From Alphaproteobacteria bacterium (lineage in GTDB: Bacteria; Pseudomonadota; Alphaproteobacteria; Reyranellales; Reyranellaceae): 64,000 nucleotides of DNA. The DNA lies in NCBI GenBank assembly GCA_017308235.1, contig JAFKFL010000015.1:1-64000 (forward strand), read 5' to 3'. Below the pieces are notes generated by a model. The model searched no databases, was not told where the DNA came from, and saw only the letters and a program-made list of their open reading frames with translations. Positions 1 to 8,538 of this stretch are shown here, piece after piece. Within the stretch, counting starts at the first letter, position 1. Every line of letters starts with the position of its first letter. The position numbers and the translations under genes were made by a program.

Positions 1-815
1 TCCACCCGCATCGTTTCGATCCGGCCGTCGCGCTTGTCGGCGATGGCCGGCCCGCTGCCGGAATTGGTGATGACATAAAGCGTGCGCCGGTCCGCGCCAC
101 CCAGCATGCAAGCATAGGCGCCGCGCGGCGCGAGATCGACACTGTGCGTGATCCGGCCGCCTTCGAGCACGCGCAGCACACGGTGCCCGAACGGATCGGA
201 GACCCAGATGCCGCCCTCAGCGTCGAGACAGGTGCCGTCCGGATAGCAGCCGTCGATCGTGGCCCACAGGCGCTTGTTGGAAAGCGTGCCGTCGGGTGCC
301 ACGTCAAAGGCGGTGAGGCGGTGAGCGAAGGTCTCGCCCACGATCATCGTCCTGCCGTCAGGCGTGATCACGGTGCCGTTGGGAAAGAGCAAGCCATCGG
401 CTGCCGGGCGCATCGAGCCATCGGGATCGACACGGATCAGGCAGGTCGTGCGCGGCGCTTCGCCGGCATGGCGGTCGTAACCGAAGTTGCCGACATAGGC
501 CCGGCCCTTGCCGTCGACCACCATGTCGTTGCAGTAGCCCGGCGCGAGCGCCTTGAGCTCGGCTTCGACCGCAAGCTTGCCATCGGAAAAACGCATCAGC
601 CGGCGGTCGGTCATGCTCACGATCAGGAGCGTACCGTCGGGCCGCCAGCCCAGTCCCGACGGACGGCCCGGCACTTCGACGATCGTCTCCGCCTTGCCAT
701 TCTCGTCGGCAGCGCGGACTTGATGGACATAGAAGTCCGAGAACCACAGCTTGCCGTCGTGCCAGCGCGGCCCTTCACCGAAGCAGAGACCGGAGAGAAA
801 AGGTTCGAGCTTCAT
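1..815 (-). CDS. SMP-30/gluconolactonase family protein (3' end outside window)
   Basis: Reading from the ATG at 815 towards the window start gives an uninterrupted frame of about 271 codons beginning MKLEPFLSGLCFGEGPRWHD. This is the SMP-30/gluconolactonase/LRE beta-propeller pattern: an N-terminal EGPRW metal-site glutamate, then NDMVVDGKGRAYVGNFG, LFPNGTVITPDG and YPDGTCLDAEGGIWVSD, which carry the Asn and Asp metal ligands of the family. Such enzymes hydrolyse sugar or other lactones with a divalent metal. The C-terminal end lies beyond base 1. It is the last gene of a run of minus-strand genes, separated from the MBL gene upstream by palindromic repeat copy A. A second SMP-30 gene lies at 27165. 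The substrate cannot be told from sequence. Confidence 0.85.
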   Translation of the reverse strand, partial: MKLEPFLSGLCFGEGPRWHDGKLWFSDFYVHQVRAADENGKAETIVEVPGRPSGLGWRPDGTLLIVSMTDRRLMRFSDGKLAVEAELKALAPGYCNDMVVDGKGRAYVGNFGYDRHAGEAPRTTCLIRVDPDGSMRPAADGLLFPNGTVITPDGRTMIVGETFAHRLTAFDVAPDGTLSNKRLWATIDGCYPDGTCLDAEGGIWVSDPFGHRVLRVLEGGRITHSVDLAPRGAYACMLGGADRRTLYVITNSGSGPAIADKRDGRIETMRV

Positions 816-835
816 GGTTGCTTAACGCGGAAAGC

Positions 836-934
836 AAAGGTCCCTCGCTGCGCTCGGGATGACACCTTTGTTGAGGCGCACGACATGGGCCAAAAATCCG
901 GTGTCATCCCGAGGGCGCAGCCCGAGGGACCTTT
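836..934. repeat. Palindromic intergenic repeat, copy A
   Basis: Two long inverted arms (836-865 and 901-934) flank a 35-base centre. The left arm reads as TCCCTCGCTGCGCTCGGGAT plus GACAC, and the right arm is its complement except for an expanded centre (GGGCGCAGCCC instead of GCGCAGC). The same arm sequence recurs at 24483-24577 and 41033-41113. Copy A lies between two minus-strand genes, downstream of the MBL gene and just upstream of the SMP-30 start. The transcript could fold into a strong hairpin. No transposase is nearby. Confidence 0.8.
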
Positions 935-957
935 AAGGCCATAGTGGCGATACTTGA

Positions 958-1833
958 TCATTGATCCCATTCGATCTTGAAGGCGTTGCCTTGCGGCTTG
1001 ATGTAGCCGGCGTTGGCGCCGGGAAAGTGCGCGGGGCAGAGCAGCGCATTGGTCTCGGCGCAGTCCTCGAGGAGCTGGCGCCGGCTCTTCGCCGAAAGAT
1101 CCGGATTCCAGCAGAACTGGCTCGACCAGTCGGGATGATAGACCTGGATCGGGTGATGCATGATGTCGCCGGCAAAGCAGGCTCGGCTGTCGCCGTCCCG
1201 GAGATTGATCGCGACCGAGCCCGGCGTGTGGCCGGGATAATCCTTGAGGGTCAGCATCGGATCGGGCTGATGATCTGTCTCGATCATCTCCGCCATGCCG
1301 GCCTCGACCACCGGCAGCACCGAATCGTCGAACGAGCCGTCGTTGACGCCTTCACCCTTGGTCTTGCGCTCCGTTTCCCAGTGCGCGTACTCGCGCTTGG
1401 CGAAGAGATATTTGGCGTTGGGGAAGGTCGGCACCCAACGGCCGTCCTTGAGCTGGGTGTTCCAGCCGACATGGTCGACATGGAGATGGGTGCACATCAC
1501 GAAATCGACCGACTCGGCCGGGCAGCCGCACGCCTTTAGCCGCTCGAGGAACGGCGTGTCGAGACCGCTCCAGCGCGGGTTCCGCCGCTGCTTGTGATTG
1601 CCGAGACAGGTATCGATCAGGATCGTGTGACGCGGCGTCTTCACGATCCAGGTGTGGATGCTGCCGACCAGCCGGTCGGTGCCGGCCTCGACATGCACGG
1701 GAACCATCCACGACTTGTGCGCATCGAAGGCTTCCTGGTCGAACTTCGGAAACATGTGCGATGGGCTGAAGCCCGGGCCGCAAAGCTCCTCGACCTTCTC
1801 GATGGTGGCATTGCCCAGCTTGCGCACGGTCAT
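958..1833 (-). CDS. MBL-fold metallo-hydrolase
   Basis: This 291-residue protein has the metallo-beta-lactamase motif H116-x-H118-x-D120-H121 in the stretch CTHLHVDHVGWN, and later FAGDIMHHPIQ, which supplies the bridging Asp and next His. It starts at ATG 1833 with an AAGGAAA Shine-Dalgarno. It lies only 16 bases downstream of adhC, so the two are probably cotranscribed. The fold hydrolyses thioesters, lactones or phosphoesters with two metals. Next to a glutathione-dependent formaldehyde dehydrogenase, a thioester hydrolase role (S-formylglutathione or a related glutathione thioester) is an attractive inference, but the family has many substrates. A close paralogue sharing the CTHLHVDHVGWNTQL stretch lies at 62043. 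Confidence 0.85.
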   Translation of the reverse strand: MTVRKLGNATIEKVEELCGPGFSPSHMFPKFDQEAFDAHKSWMVPVHVEAGTDRLVGSIHTWIVKTPRHTILIDTCLGNHKQRRNPRWSGLDTPFLERLKACGCPAESVDFVMCTHLHVDHVGWNTQLKDGRWVPTFPNAKYLFAKREYAHWETERKTKGEGVNDGSFDDSVLPVVEAGMAEMIETDHQPDPMLTLKDYPGHTPGSVAINLRDGDSRACFAGDIMHHPIQVYHPDWSSQFCWNPDLSAKSRRQLLEDCAETNALLCPAHFPGANAGYIKPQGNAFKIEWDQ

Positions 1834-1849
1834 AATGGTCGGTTTCCTT

Positions 1850-2962
1850 TCAGAAGGTGACGACGCTGCGGATCGATTCGCCGCGATGCATCAGGTCGAA
1901 GGCATCGTTGATCTGCTCCACCGGCATGGTGTGAGTGATGAGCGAATCGATGTCGATCTTGCCGTTCATGTACCAGTCGACGATCTTCGGCACGTCGCGC
2001 CGGCCCTTGGCGCCGCCGAACGCGGTGCCGAGCCATTGCCGGCCGGTGACGAGTTGGAATGGCCGCGTGCTGATCTCCTGGCCGGCGCCGGCGACGCCGA
2101 TGATCACCGACTTGCCCCAGCCGCGATGGCAGCATTCGAGCGCCTGGCGCATCAGCTTGGTGTTGCCCACGCATTCGAAGCTGTAGTCGGCGCCGCCGTC
2201 GGTCATCTCGACCAGATGGGCGACGACGTCTTTGCCCTCGAGTGTCTCGGGATTGACGAAGTGGGTGAGGCCGAACTTGCGGGCCAGCGCCTCGCGCGCC
2301 GGATTGAGATCGACGCCCACGATCATGCTGGCGCCCGCGAGCCGCGCACCTTGCACGACATTGAGGCCGATGCCGCCCAGGCCGAACACCACGACATTCG
2401 CGCCTGGCTCGACCTTGGCGGTGTTGATCACCGCGCCGATGCCAGTGGTCACGCCGCAGCCGATGTAGCAGACCTTGTCGAACGGCGCGTCGGACCGGAT
2501 CTTCGCCAGCGCGATCTCGGGCAGCACGGTGTAGTTCGAGAAAGTCGAGCAGCCCATGTAGTGGTAGATCTTCTTGCCCTTGAGCGAGAAGCGGGAGGTG
2601 CCGTCCGGCATCACGCCCTGGCCCTGCGTGCCGCGAATCGCCGTACAGAGATTGGTCTTGCCCGAGAGGCAGGATTTGCACTGCCGGCATTCCGGTGTGT
2701 AGAGCGGGATCACGCGGTCGCCCTTCTTGAGCGACACGACGCCGGGTCCGAGATCGACCACGATGCCCGCGCCCTCGTGGCCGAAGATCACCGGGAACAG
2801 CCCTTCGGGATCGCCGCCGGAACGCGTGAACTCGTCGGTATGGCAGACACCCGATGCCTTGATCTCGACCAGCACCTCGCCGAATTTGGGCCCCTCGAGG
2901 TCGACCGTCTCGATCTCGAGCGCCTTGCCGGCTTCGTAGCAGACCGCCGCCTTTGTCTTCAC
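1850..2962 (-). CDS. adhC: S-(hydroxymethyl)glutathione dehydrogenase / class III alcohol dehydrogenase
   Basis: The 370-residue sequence follows class III zinc alcohol dehydrogenases (FrmA/AdhC) nearly end to end. Catalytic zinc ligands appear as C40 in GVCHTD and H62-E63 in GHEGAG, and the structural zinc cysteines are C92, C95, C98 and C106. The Rossmann motif is GLGGIGL, and family signatures [14 protein letters not shown] and [20 protein letters not shown] are present. The enzyme oxidises the spontaneous glutathione-formaldehyde adduct to S-formylglutathione with NAD+ in the cytoplasm. No esterase D-type S-formylglutathione hydrolase lies next to it; instead an MBL-fold hydrolase follows after 16 bases. 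Upstream, 52 bases separate it from the nitronate monooxygenase on the same strand. Confidence 0.93.
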   Translation of the reverse strand: MKTKAAVCYEAGKALEIETVDLEGPKFGEVLVEIKASGVCHTDEFTRSGGDPEGLFPVIFGHEGAGIVVDLGPGVVSLKKGDRVIPLYTPECRQCKSCLSGKTNLCTAIRGTQGQGVMPDGTSRFSLKGKKIYHYMGCSTFSNYTVLPEIALAKIRSDAPFDKVCYIGCGVTTGIGAVINTAKVEPGANVVVFGLGGIGLNVVQGARLAGASMIVGVDLNPAREALARKFGLTHFVNPETLEGKDVVAHLVEMTDGGADYSFECVGNTKLMRQALECCHRGWGKSVIIGVAGAGQEISTRPFQLVTGRQWLGTAFGGAKGRRDVPKIVDWYMNGKIDIDSLITHTMPVEQINDAFDLMHRGESIRSVVTF

Positions 2963-3014
2963 ACGCTGCTCCTTGTGCTGAGGGGCGGAGCCTAAGCAGG
3001 GAAGCGGCCGCAGT

Positions 3015-3995
3015 CTATGCCGCTGCCATTTTTGCGTGGCTGCCCTGCATTTGAGACCTCGCTTCGCGATATTGCTCGACCAGGCGGCGGCAGAGCTCGG
3101 CGGCGGTCGGGATATCGTCGATATTCCCGACGCCGTGACCCGCCGTGTAGATGTCCTTCCAGCGCTTCTTGTTCTCCTGCGCGGCGACGATCTTGCCGGG
3201 TAGCGTCGTGCGCAGGACGTCGAGATCGATGCCGGCAGCGACCAGGCTGGGGGTCAGCCAGTTGGCCGGCGCACCGTCGATCGAGGCGGTCAGGAAGACA
3301 TCGGTGGCGCGGGTGTCGAGGATCATCTTCTTGTGGGCATCGGCCGCCATCGCTTCCCGGGTGGCGATGAAGCGCGTGCCGATATAGGCAAGGTCGGCGC
3401 CCATCGCCTCGGCCGCCAGCACGTCGCGGCCGGTGGACATGCCGCCCGCCAGCACGATCGCGAAGTGATCGCCGAGTTGGCGCACCTCGTTCATGAGCGC
3501 GAAGGGATTGATCGTGCCGGTGTGGCCGCCGGCGCCGCCGGCCACCGCGATCACGCCGTCGACATCCGCTTCCAGCGCCTTCTCGGCGTGGCGGCGGTTG
3601 GCTATGTCGTGCAGGGCGACCGCGCCCCAGCCATGGATGCGCTTGATCGCGTCACCCGGTGCTCCCTTCGAGGTGAGCACGATGGGGACCTTGTACTTTT
3701 CGGCCAGCTCAAGATCGCCCGGATAGCGTGGATTGGAGGCATGGACGACGAGGTTGACGGCCCAGGGCGCGGGTTTCTTCCCGGCATCCTCCAGCCGCTG
3801 GACGCCTTCCCGCATCTGGTCGAGCCAGCCTTGGAACTCCTCGCGGCTGCGCGTGCCGTGCGCAGGGAAGCTCCCCATGATGCCCTCGCTGCAGCAGGCG
3901 AGCGCCAGGGCAGGGTTGGAGACGAGGAACATGGGAGCGGCGATCGCAGGCATGGCCATGCGGTCGATTAGCTTCAACACTTCGGCACGCGCCAT
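3015..3995 (-). CDS. Nitronate monooxygenase (2-nitropropane dioxygenase-like)
   Basis: A TIM-barrel FMN enzyme of 326 residues from the ATG at 3995. The family pattern is clear: [23 protein letters not shown] near the N-terminus, [22 protein letters not shown] for the phosphate/FMN loop, and [28 protein letters not shown]. These enzymes oxidise nitronates and propionate-3-nitronate to aldehydes or semialdehydes. A TTG three bases upstream is in frame, but ATG overlaps the TGA of the CoA-transferase (TGATG) and has GGAG upstream, so ATG is preferred and translation is probably coupled. It is the third gene of the CoA-transferase operon. Confidence 0.87.
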   Translation of the reverse strand: MARAEVLKLIDRMAMPAIAAPMFLVSNPALALACCSEGIMGSFPAHGTRSREEFQGWLDQMREGVQRLEDAGKKPAPWAVNLVVHASNPRYPGDLELAEKYKVPIVLTSKGAPGDAIKRIHGWGAVALHDIANRRHAEKALEADVDGVIAVAGGAGGHTGTINPFALMNEVRQLGDHFAIVLAGGMSTGRDVLAAEAMGADLAYIGTRFIATREAMAADAHKKMILDTRATDVFLTASIDGAPANWLTPSLVAAGIDLDVLRTTLPGKIVAAQENKKRWKDIYTAGHGVGNIDDIPTAAELCRRLVEQYREARSQMQGSHAKMAAA

Positions 3996-5122
3996 CAAAC
4001 GTCTCCTACATCGGGCGTTGTCGAGGTTACGCCGGCCTTCGCAAGGTCTTCGAGTTTCGCATCGTCATAACCCAGCATCTCGCGCAGGACCTCACTCGTG
4101 TGCTGACCGAGGTCGGGTGCCGGGCGTTCGATCGTGATGCCCTGGCCATCGAGGCGGTAGGGCAAGCCTTTGACCAGCCGGCCTTCGGCATCGCGCAATA
4201 GCGTGACACCCGACAGCGTCGTGTCGCGCAGAAGATCGTTGCCATCGTTGCAAGGGGCGGCCGCAATGCCGCGCTTCAACAGCTCGGCAACGGCCTGTTG
4301 GCTGGTCTGGCTGGCGCAGAGGGCCGTCAGGTCCGGCTGCGCGGCTTCAGCCGTGACGGCGATCCAGCGCCCGTCTTTGCAGAGATAGGTGTCCTGTTGC
4401 GCGATGCCTTCGTTGGCGTTGCCGCGTCTGATGTGGGCGCGTTTGGGATCGCATGCCGCCGCCAGGATCTCTTCGCCCAAGGTGAAGGAGGCGACCTCGC
4501 GCTGGGAGAAATCGAGGAAGCAGCCCTTGCCGCTTCGCCGTGCTTCCATGACGGCGGTGATCACCATGCCTGACGCGAACAACGACACGATCTGGTCGGG
4601 GTAGTTCACGTCCATTCCCGAGATGCGCGGCTCTTCGCCTTCATAGCCGGTGAGCGCGGCGATACCCGACGTCGCGTCGAGCGTGCTGCCGAAGGAGACG
4701 TTCATGCGCTCGGGGCCGGTGTCGCCCTGGCTCGAAATCGCCGCAAAGACGATCTTGGGATTGATCGCGCTCAAATCCTTGTAACCCAGCTCCGCGCGAT
4801 CGAGCACGCCGCGCCGGAAATTCTCGACTACGACGTCACACTGCGCCGCGAGCGCACGAATCACGCGCTGGCCTTGCGGGTCCTTGAGGTTCAGCGCCAA
4901 CCCGCGTTTGTTGCGATTGGTGAAACGGAATTGCGGCGAACGATTCCACCAACCGTCGGCATTGTCAGGCTTGCCGACGACGCGGAAGGGATCGAGATAG
5001 GCACCCGATTCGATCTTGAGTACCTCGGCGCCGAGGTCGGCCAGCATCGCGGAGGTGTTGGCGCCGGCCGTCAGCAGGCCGAAGTCGAGGACGCGCACGC
5101 CGGCAAGCGGACGGTCGCTCAT
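3995..5122 (-). CDS. Family III CoA-transferase (CaiB/BaiF), subunit with conserved Asp
   Basis: A 375-residue CaiB/BaiF-type protein (MSDRPLAGVRVLDFG...). The N-terminal Rossmann-like half contains LADLGAEVLKIESG and KRGLALNLKDPQG, hallmarks of family III CoA-transferases. D176 in YPDQIVSLFASG aligns by position with the catalytic aspartate (D169 of formyl-CoA transferase). These enzymes move CoA between carboxylic acids through aspartyl-CoA intermediates. Its ATG overlaps the stop of the preceding CoA-transferase (ATGA, 5119-5122), and its stop overlaps the nitronate monooxygenase start, so the three are one operon. The substrate is not predictable. Confidence 0.88.
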   Translation of the reverse strand: MSDRPLAGVRVLDFGLLTAGANTSAMLADLGAEVLKIESGAYLDPFRVVGKPDNADGWWNRSPQFRFTNRNKRGLALNLKDPQGQRVIRALAAQCDVVVENFRRGVLDRAELGYKDLSAINPKIVFAAISSQGDTGPERMNVSFGSTLDATSGIAALTGYEGEEPRISGMDVNYPDQIVSLFASGMVITAVMEARRSGKGCFLDFSQREVASFTLGEEILAAACDPKRAHIRRGNANEGIAQQDTYLCKDGRWIAVTAEAAQPDLTALCASQTSQQAVAELLKRGIAAAPCNDGNDLLRDTTLSGVTLLRDAEGRLVKGLPYRLDGQGITIERPAPDLGQHTSEVLREMLGYDDAKLEDLAKAGVTSTTPDVGDV

Positions 5123-6213
5123 GTCGGCAGCTCCGGCGCGGGCCTGGGCGCGAACGAGCGGCCATTCCACTGCACCGGAAGCTGCGGCAGCCGCAGGGTG
5201 CCGAGGCGTGGATGTGCGACCTCGGCCAGGAAGCCGCGCGCCACATACTGTTCGGTTTCGATGAGCTCGGCCGGTGAAAAGATCGGCCCAAACGGCACGC
5301 CCTTGGCTTGCGCCAGTGTCTGGATTTCCCGCCGCGTCTTTGCGGCGAACCAGGGGGCGATGATTTCGTACAGCTCCGCCACACTGCGGCGGCGGCTGGC
5401 GCGATTGGTGAATTTCGCGTCGTCGAGGCGTAGATCGCCAATCAGGTTGCGCATCGCGGGCCACTGTGTCGCTGTGTAGACCACGGCGACATGGCCGTCG
5501 CGGCAAGGCACGATCTGGAATTCCGACTGTTTGCCCTCGCGCCCCGGCGAAACGCCCGAGGCGTCGGCGCCTGATGCGGCTTTCCAGTTGACCCACTGCA
5601 TCACTTCGGCCAGCGACACCCGCACGGCGGGCGCTTTGCGACCTGCATCGCGCGCGGCAAGGGCGGTCGCGAGGCCGGTGAAAGCAGTCAGGCCTGCCGC
5701 GTAGCAGGCTTGATGGCCACCGAGTTTCAGCGGCTTGCGCTCGGGCTCGCCCACCATGTGCAGGAGACCGCCCAGCGCCTGGATCGTGAATTCGCTGACC
5801 GGCCGCGCCTTGGCATCCATCTCGAGCGGGAAAGCCGCGATCTCGACGGGCGTTGCGCGGCTCGTTCGCACAAAATCGGCTATCGACGCCGGTTCCTCGA
5901 ACAACACGACATCGGCCTTGTCGAGAAGCTTGCCCAGCGCTGCACGGCCAGCGTTGCCCGCGAGATCGAGCATCAGAGAGCGTTTCGACGTGTTGAGGAA
6001 TTGGAACAACGCACTTTCGCCGTGCGGCAGGGAAGGCGGCGCGTGACGGATTGGGTCGCCGCCCGGTGGCTCGATCTTGAGCACATCGGCGCCGAGATCG
6101 GCCGCGATCTTGCCGGCCAGCGACGTCGCAATGCGCAGGCATTGAGGCACATCGCGGTCGTTCACTTCGACCACGGTAAAACGCGCAAGCGGCGAGGTAT
6201 CGGTAACGCTCAT
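5119..6213 (-). CDS. Family III CoA-transferase-like protein, catalytic Asp replaced by Cys
   Basis: A 364-residue CaiB/BaiF homologue and the first gene of the minus-strand operon. It keeps the family core (AADLGADVLKIEPPGGDP, NTSKRSLMLDL, and FGPIFSPAELIETEQYVARG near the C-terminus). At the position of the catalytic Asp it reads GGHQACYAAGL, so the residue four before the conserved Gly is C170. Either it uses another residue or it is a non-catalytic partner of the overlapping downstream CoA-transferase, which keeps the Asp. The start at ATG 6213 faces the divergent LLM gene at 6296 across an 82-base promoter region. Confidence 0.82.
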   Translation of the reverse strand: MSVTDTSPLARFTVVEVNDRDVPQCLRIATSLAGKIAADLGADVLKIEPPGGDPIRHAPPSLPHGESALFQFLNTSKRSLMLDLAGNAGRAALGKLLDKADVVLFEEPASIADFVRTSRATPVEIAAFPLEMDAKARPVSEFTIQALGGLLHMVGEPERKPLKLGGHQACYAAGLTAFTGLATALAARDAGRKAPAVRVSLAEVMQWVNWKAASGADASGVSPGREGKQSEFQIVPCRDGHVAVVYTATQWPAMRNLIGDLRLDDAKFTNRASRRRSVAELYEIIAPWFAAKTRREIQTLAQAKGVPFGPIFSPAELIETEQYVARGFLAEVAHPRLGTLRLPQLPVQWNGRSFAPRPAPELPT

Positions 6214-6295
6214 GGCAGGCTTCTCGCCTATCGTGCGTGATGACGTCGGTCAACGGCGCTTCGCATGCTACGGTCGCACCTGTGGAGGTAATGAC

Positions 6296-7507
6296 ATGGC
6301 GCAGACCGGTAATCACAAGGGCCTGACATTCGGCATCTTCCTCGCGCCGTTCCATCGCGTGGGCGAGAACCCGACCCTCTCGATGGCACGCGACATGGAG
6401 CTGATCGAGTGGCTGGACGAGTTGGGCTACGACGAGGCGTGGATCGGCGAGCATCATTCGGCCGGATGGGAGACGATCTCGGCGCCCGAAGTTTTTATGG
6501 GTGCCGCCATCGAGCGCACGCGGTTCATCCGTCTCGGCTCGGGGGTCACGAGCCTGCCCTATCATCATCCGCTGATGGTCGCGAACCGGTTCGTGCAGCT
6601 CGACCACATGTCGCGCGGCCGCACCATGCTGGGCTGCGGTCCCGGCGCCTTGCCGTCGGATGCCTACATGATGGGTATCGAGCCCTCGACGCAGCGGGCG
6701 CGCATGGAAGAAGCGCTTGAAGCGATCATGCGGCTGCTGGAATGCAAGGAACCGGTCACCATGAAGACCGACTGGTTCGAACTCCGCGAAGCACGGCTGC
6801 ACCTCGCGCCCTACAGCTATCCGCATTTTCCGATCGCCTGTGCCAGCACCATCACGCCCTCAGGCATGATCGCGGCTGGCAAGCATGGCGTCGGCGTGCT
6901 CTCGATCGGCGCCGGCCTGCCTGGCGGCCCGGAAGCGATGGCCAAGCAATGGGCGATTTACGAGGAGACCGCGGCCAAGCATGGCAAGACAGCGGACCGC
7001 TCGAAGTGGCGCATCGTGGTCAATGCGCACATCGCGGAGGATGACGAACAGGCATTGCGCGAGGTCCATGCCGGCGAACGGCTCGAAACGGTGACCTATT
7101 TCGAGGACACACTGGGCCGGCCGCCGGGACGCGCCGACGATCCGTTACGCCAGGGCGTTGCGCAAGGCACGACGCTGGTCGGCACGCCCGACACGGTCGC
7201 CAAAGGCATCGAACGGTTGCTCGGCTACTCGAACGGCGGCTTTGGCGGCGTGCTGTTCCGAGCCCATGAATGGGCGAGCCGCGAGGCGACCCTTCGCTCC
7301 TACGAACTGTTCGCGCGCTATGTGATGCCGCGCTTCCAGGGCTCGCTCGACACGATCATCGCTTCGAACGAGTGGGCACGCGCCAACCGCAAGGCAGTGT
7401 TCGGTCCGACCGTTGCGGCGGTGAAGAAGGCCTTCACCGACGTCGGCCGCGAGGTACCCGATGAGTTCCGCGCACGGACCGTCGGTGCGCGAGATGTGAC
7501 GGACTAG
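6296..7507 (+). CDS. LLM-class flavin-dependent oxidoreductase (luciferase-like)
   Basis: A 403-residue bacterial-luciferase-like monooxygenase. Typical motifs are MELIEWLDELGYDEAWIGEHHS, RIRLGSGVTSLPYHHP-like (here IRLGSGVTSLPYHHPLMVA), DHMSRGRTMLGCGPGALPSDAYMMG, and VGTPDTVAKGIERLL. It uses reduced flavin and oxygen to oxidise an unknown organic substrate. ATG 6296 is chosen because GGAGG sits at 6283-6287; an open frame continues upstream but without a ribosome site. It is transcribed divergently from the CoA-transferase operon and ends at a palindromic convergent junction. Confidence 0.88.
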   Translation: MAQTGNHKGLTFGIFLAPFHRVGENPTLSMARDMELIEWLDELGYDEAWIGEHHSAGWETISAPEVFMGAAIERTRFIRLGSGVTSLPYHHPLMVANRFVQLDHMSRGRTMLGCGPGALPSDAYMMGIEPSTQRARMEEALEAIMRLLECKEPVTMKTDWFELREARLHLAPYSYPHFPIACASTITPSGMIAAGKHGVGVLSIGAGLPGGPEAMAKQWAIYEETAAKHGKTADRSKWRIVVNAHIAEDDEQALREVHAGERLETVTYFEDTLGRPPGRADDPLRQGVAQGTTLVGTPDTVAKGIERLLGYSNGGFGGVLFRAHEWASREATLRSYELFARYVMPRFQGSLDTIIASNEWARANRKAVFGPTVAAVKKAFTDVGREVPDEFRARTVGARDVTD

Positions 7508-7513
7508 TCAACT

Positions 7514-7593
7514 GGACCGCGCGCATCTTGCGCGCTCAAGATCATGAGCGCGCTGGACCCTTCGGCGCCGCTCAGGGCAGGCGCCCGCGGTCC
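7514..7593. repeat. Imperfect inverted repeat at a convergent gene junction
   Basis: Between two converging genes lies a GC-rich element whose ends are exact complements (GGACCGCG at 7514-7521 and CGCGGTCC at 7586-7593), with further internal complementarity around GCGCGCATCTTGCGCGC and GAGCGCGC. It could act as a bidirectional terminator. It differs in sequence from the three-copy repeat found elsewhere in the window. Confidence 0.55.
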
Positions 7594-7601
7594 GTTAGAC
7601 G

Positions 7602-8417
7602 TCAAAATTCCTTCACCTGACCCGGCTGCCAGTCGTCCAGCACCTTGATCGAGGTCTGGCCGAGCGCCGCCTTGAATTCGGCCGGCGTGCCCTTCAGGAA
7701 CGGATTGGTGCCGTAGTGCATGGGCAGCACCATCTTGGGCTTGATCCATTCCTTGGTGGCGAAAGCTGCATCGGCAGGGTTCATCACGAAGTGGCCGCCG
7801 ATCGGGGTCAGGAGCAAGTTGGGTTTGTACTTCTCGCCGTAGAACTTCATGTCGCCGAACAGCGCCGTATCGCCCATGTGGTAGATCGTGAAGCCGTCGT
7901 CGAACTGGAGGATGAAGCCGACCGGTTCGCCGGCGGGATAGCTCGTGTCCTTGCCGGTCGCCGGATCCTTGAGGATCATTTCCGACGAGTGCTCGGCATG
8001 CACGGCGGTCACCTTCAGACCTGGAACCGGCTCGATGGTTCCACCCTTGCCGAAGCGGGGCGCCAGCTTGGCTGGAAGGAACCCGAGAGTCGTCAGGAAC
8101 TGATCCATCCCGGCCGGCCCCCAGACCGGCGCCTCGTTCTTCGTGGCAAGAGCGATCGAATCACCAAGATGGTCGCCATGTGCATGCGTGACCAGGATCG
8201 CGTCGATCTTGCCGAGCTTGTCGAGGTCTTTCCATTCCGGCGGCGTTCTGGGATTTCCCGTCAACCAGGGATCGATCATCACGACCTTGCCACCTGGCGT
8301 GGTGAGCTTGAATGCTGACTGTGCGAACCACTGCAGCTGTATCTTGCCCTGGGCGTTTGCGGTGCCGGCAAAAGCCAGGCAAGCGGCGACAACAACGGCA
8401 AAAAATCGAAAACGCAT
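7602..8417 (-). CDS. Periplasmic metal-dependent hydrolase, MBL fold (UPF0173-like)
   Basis: A 271-residue protein with a Sec signal peptide (MRFRFFAVVVAACLAFAGTA, cleavage likely after NAQ). The mature domain resembles the UPF0173 branch of MBL hydrolases: QWFAQSAFKLTTPGGKVVMIDPW, the metal motif THAHGDHLGDS, IYHMGDTALFGDM with the bridging Asp, and VLPMHYGTNP near the C-terminus. Family members are metal-dependent hydrolases of unclear substrate; export to the periplasm is less usual. It stands alone, convergent with the LLM gene and divergent from the thiolase-like gene. Confidence 0.83.
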   Translation of the reverse strand: MRFRFFAVVVAACLAFAGTANAQGKIQLQWFAQSAFKLTTPGGKVVMIDPWLTGNPRTPPEWKDLDKLGKIDAILVTHAHGDHLGDSIALATKNEAPVWGPAGMDQFLTTLGFLPAKLAPRFGKGGTIEPVPGLKVTAVHAEHSSEMILKDPATGKDTSYPAGEPVGFILQFDDGFTIYHMGDTALFGDMKFYGEKYKPNLLLTPIGGHFVMNPADAAFATKEWIKPKMVLPMHYGTNPFLKGTPAEFKAALGQTSIKVLDDWQPGQVKEF

Positions 8418-8538
8418 TTCATTTCTCCCTGAGTTGGTCGAAACCTAGCAGGGTTCCTCAGAACGGAAACGCTCGCTTTTCCGTGAGCGACGAATCGCCC
8501 ACGATGCAGTGCAACATGAAGCAAGGAGTTGGTGCCCC

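Noticed and set aside
3995..6826. A continuous 943-codon minus-strand frame covering both CoA-transferase genes and beyond
   Set aside because: Only its last 375 codons match a family. The earlier part is an out-of-frame shadow of the first CoA-transferase, which is clearly coded in another frame with its own start and ATGA overlap.
8464..8489. Two mutually exclusive hairpins upstream of the thiolase-like gene (CGGAAA/TTTCCG and CGCTC/GAGCG) as a riboswitch
   Set aside because: The stems are short (5-6 bp), 50 bases from the start, and no known aptamer pattern is visible.
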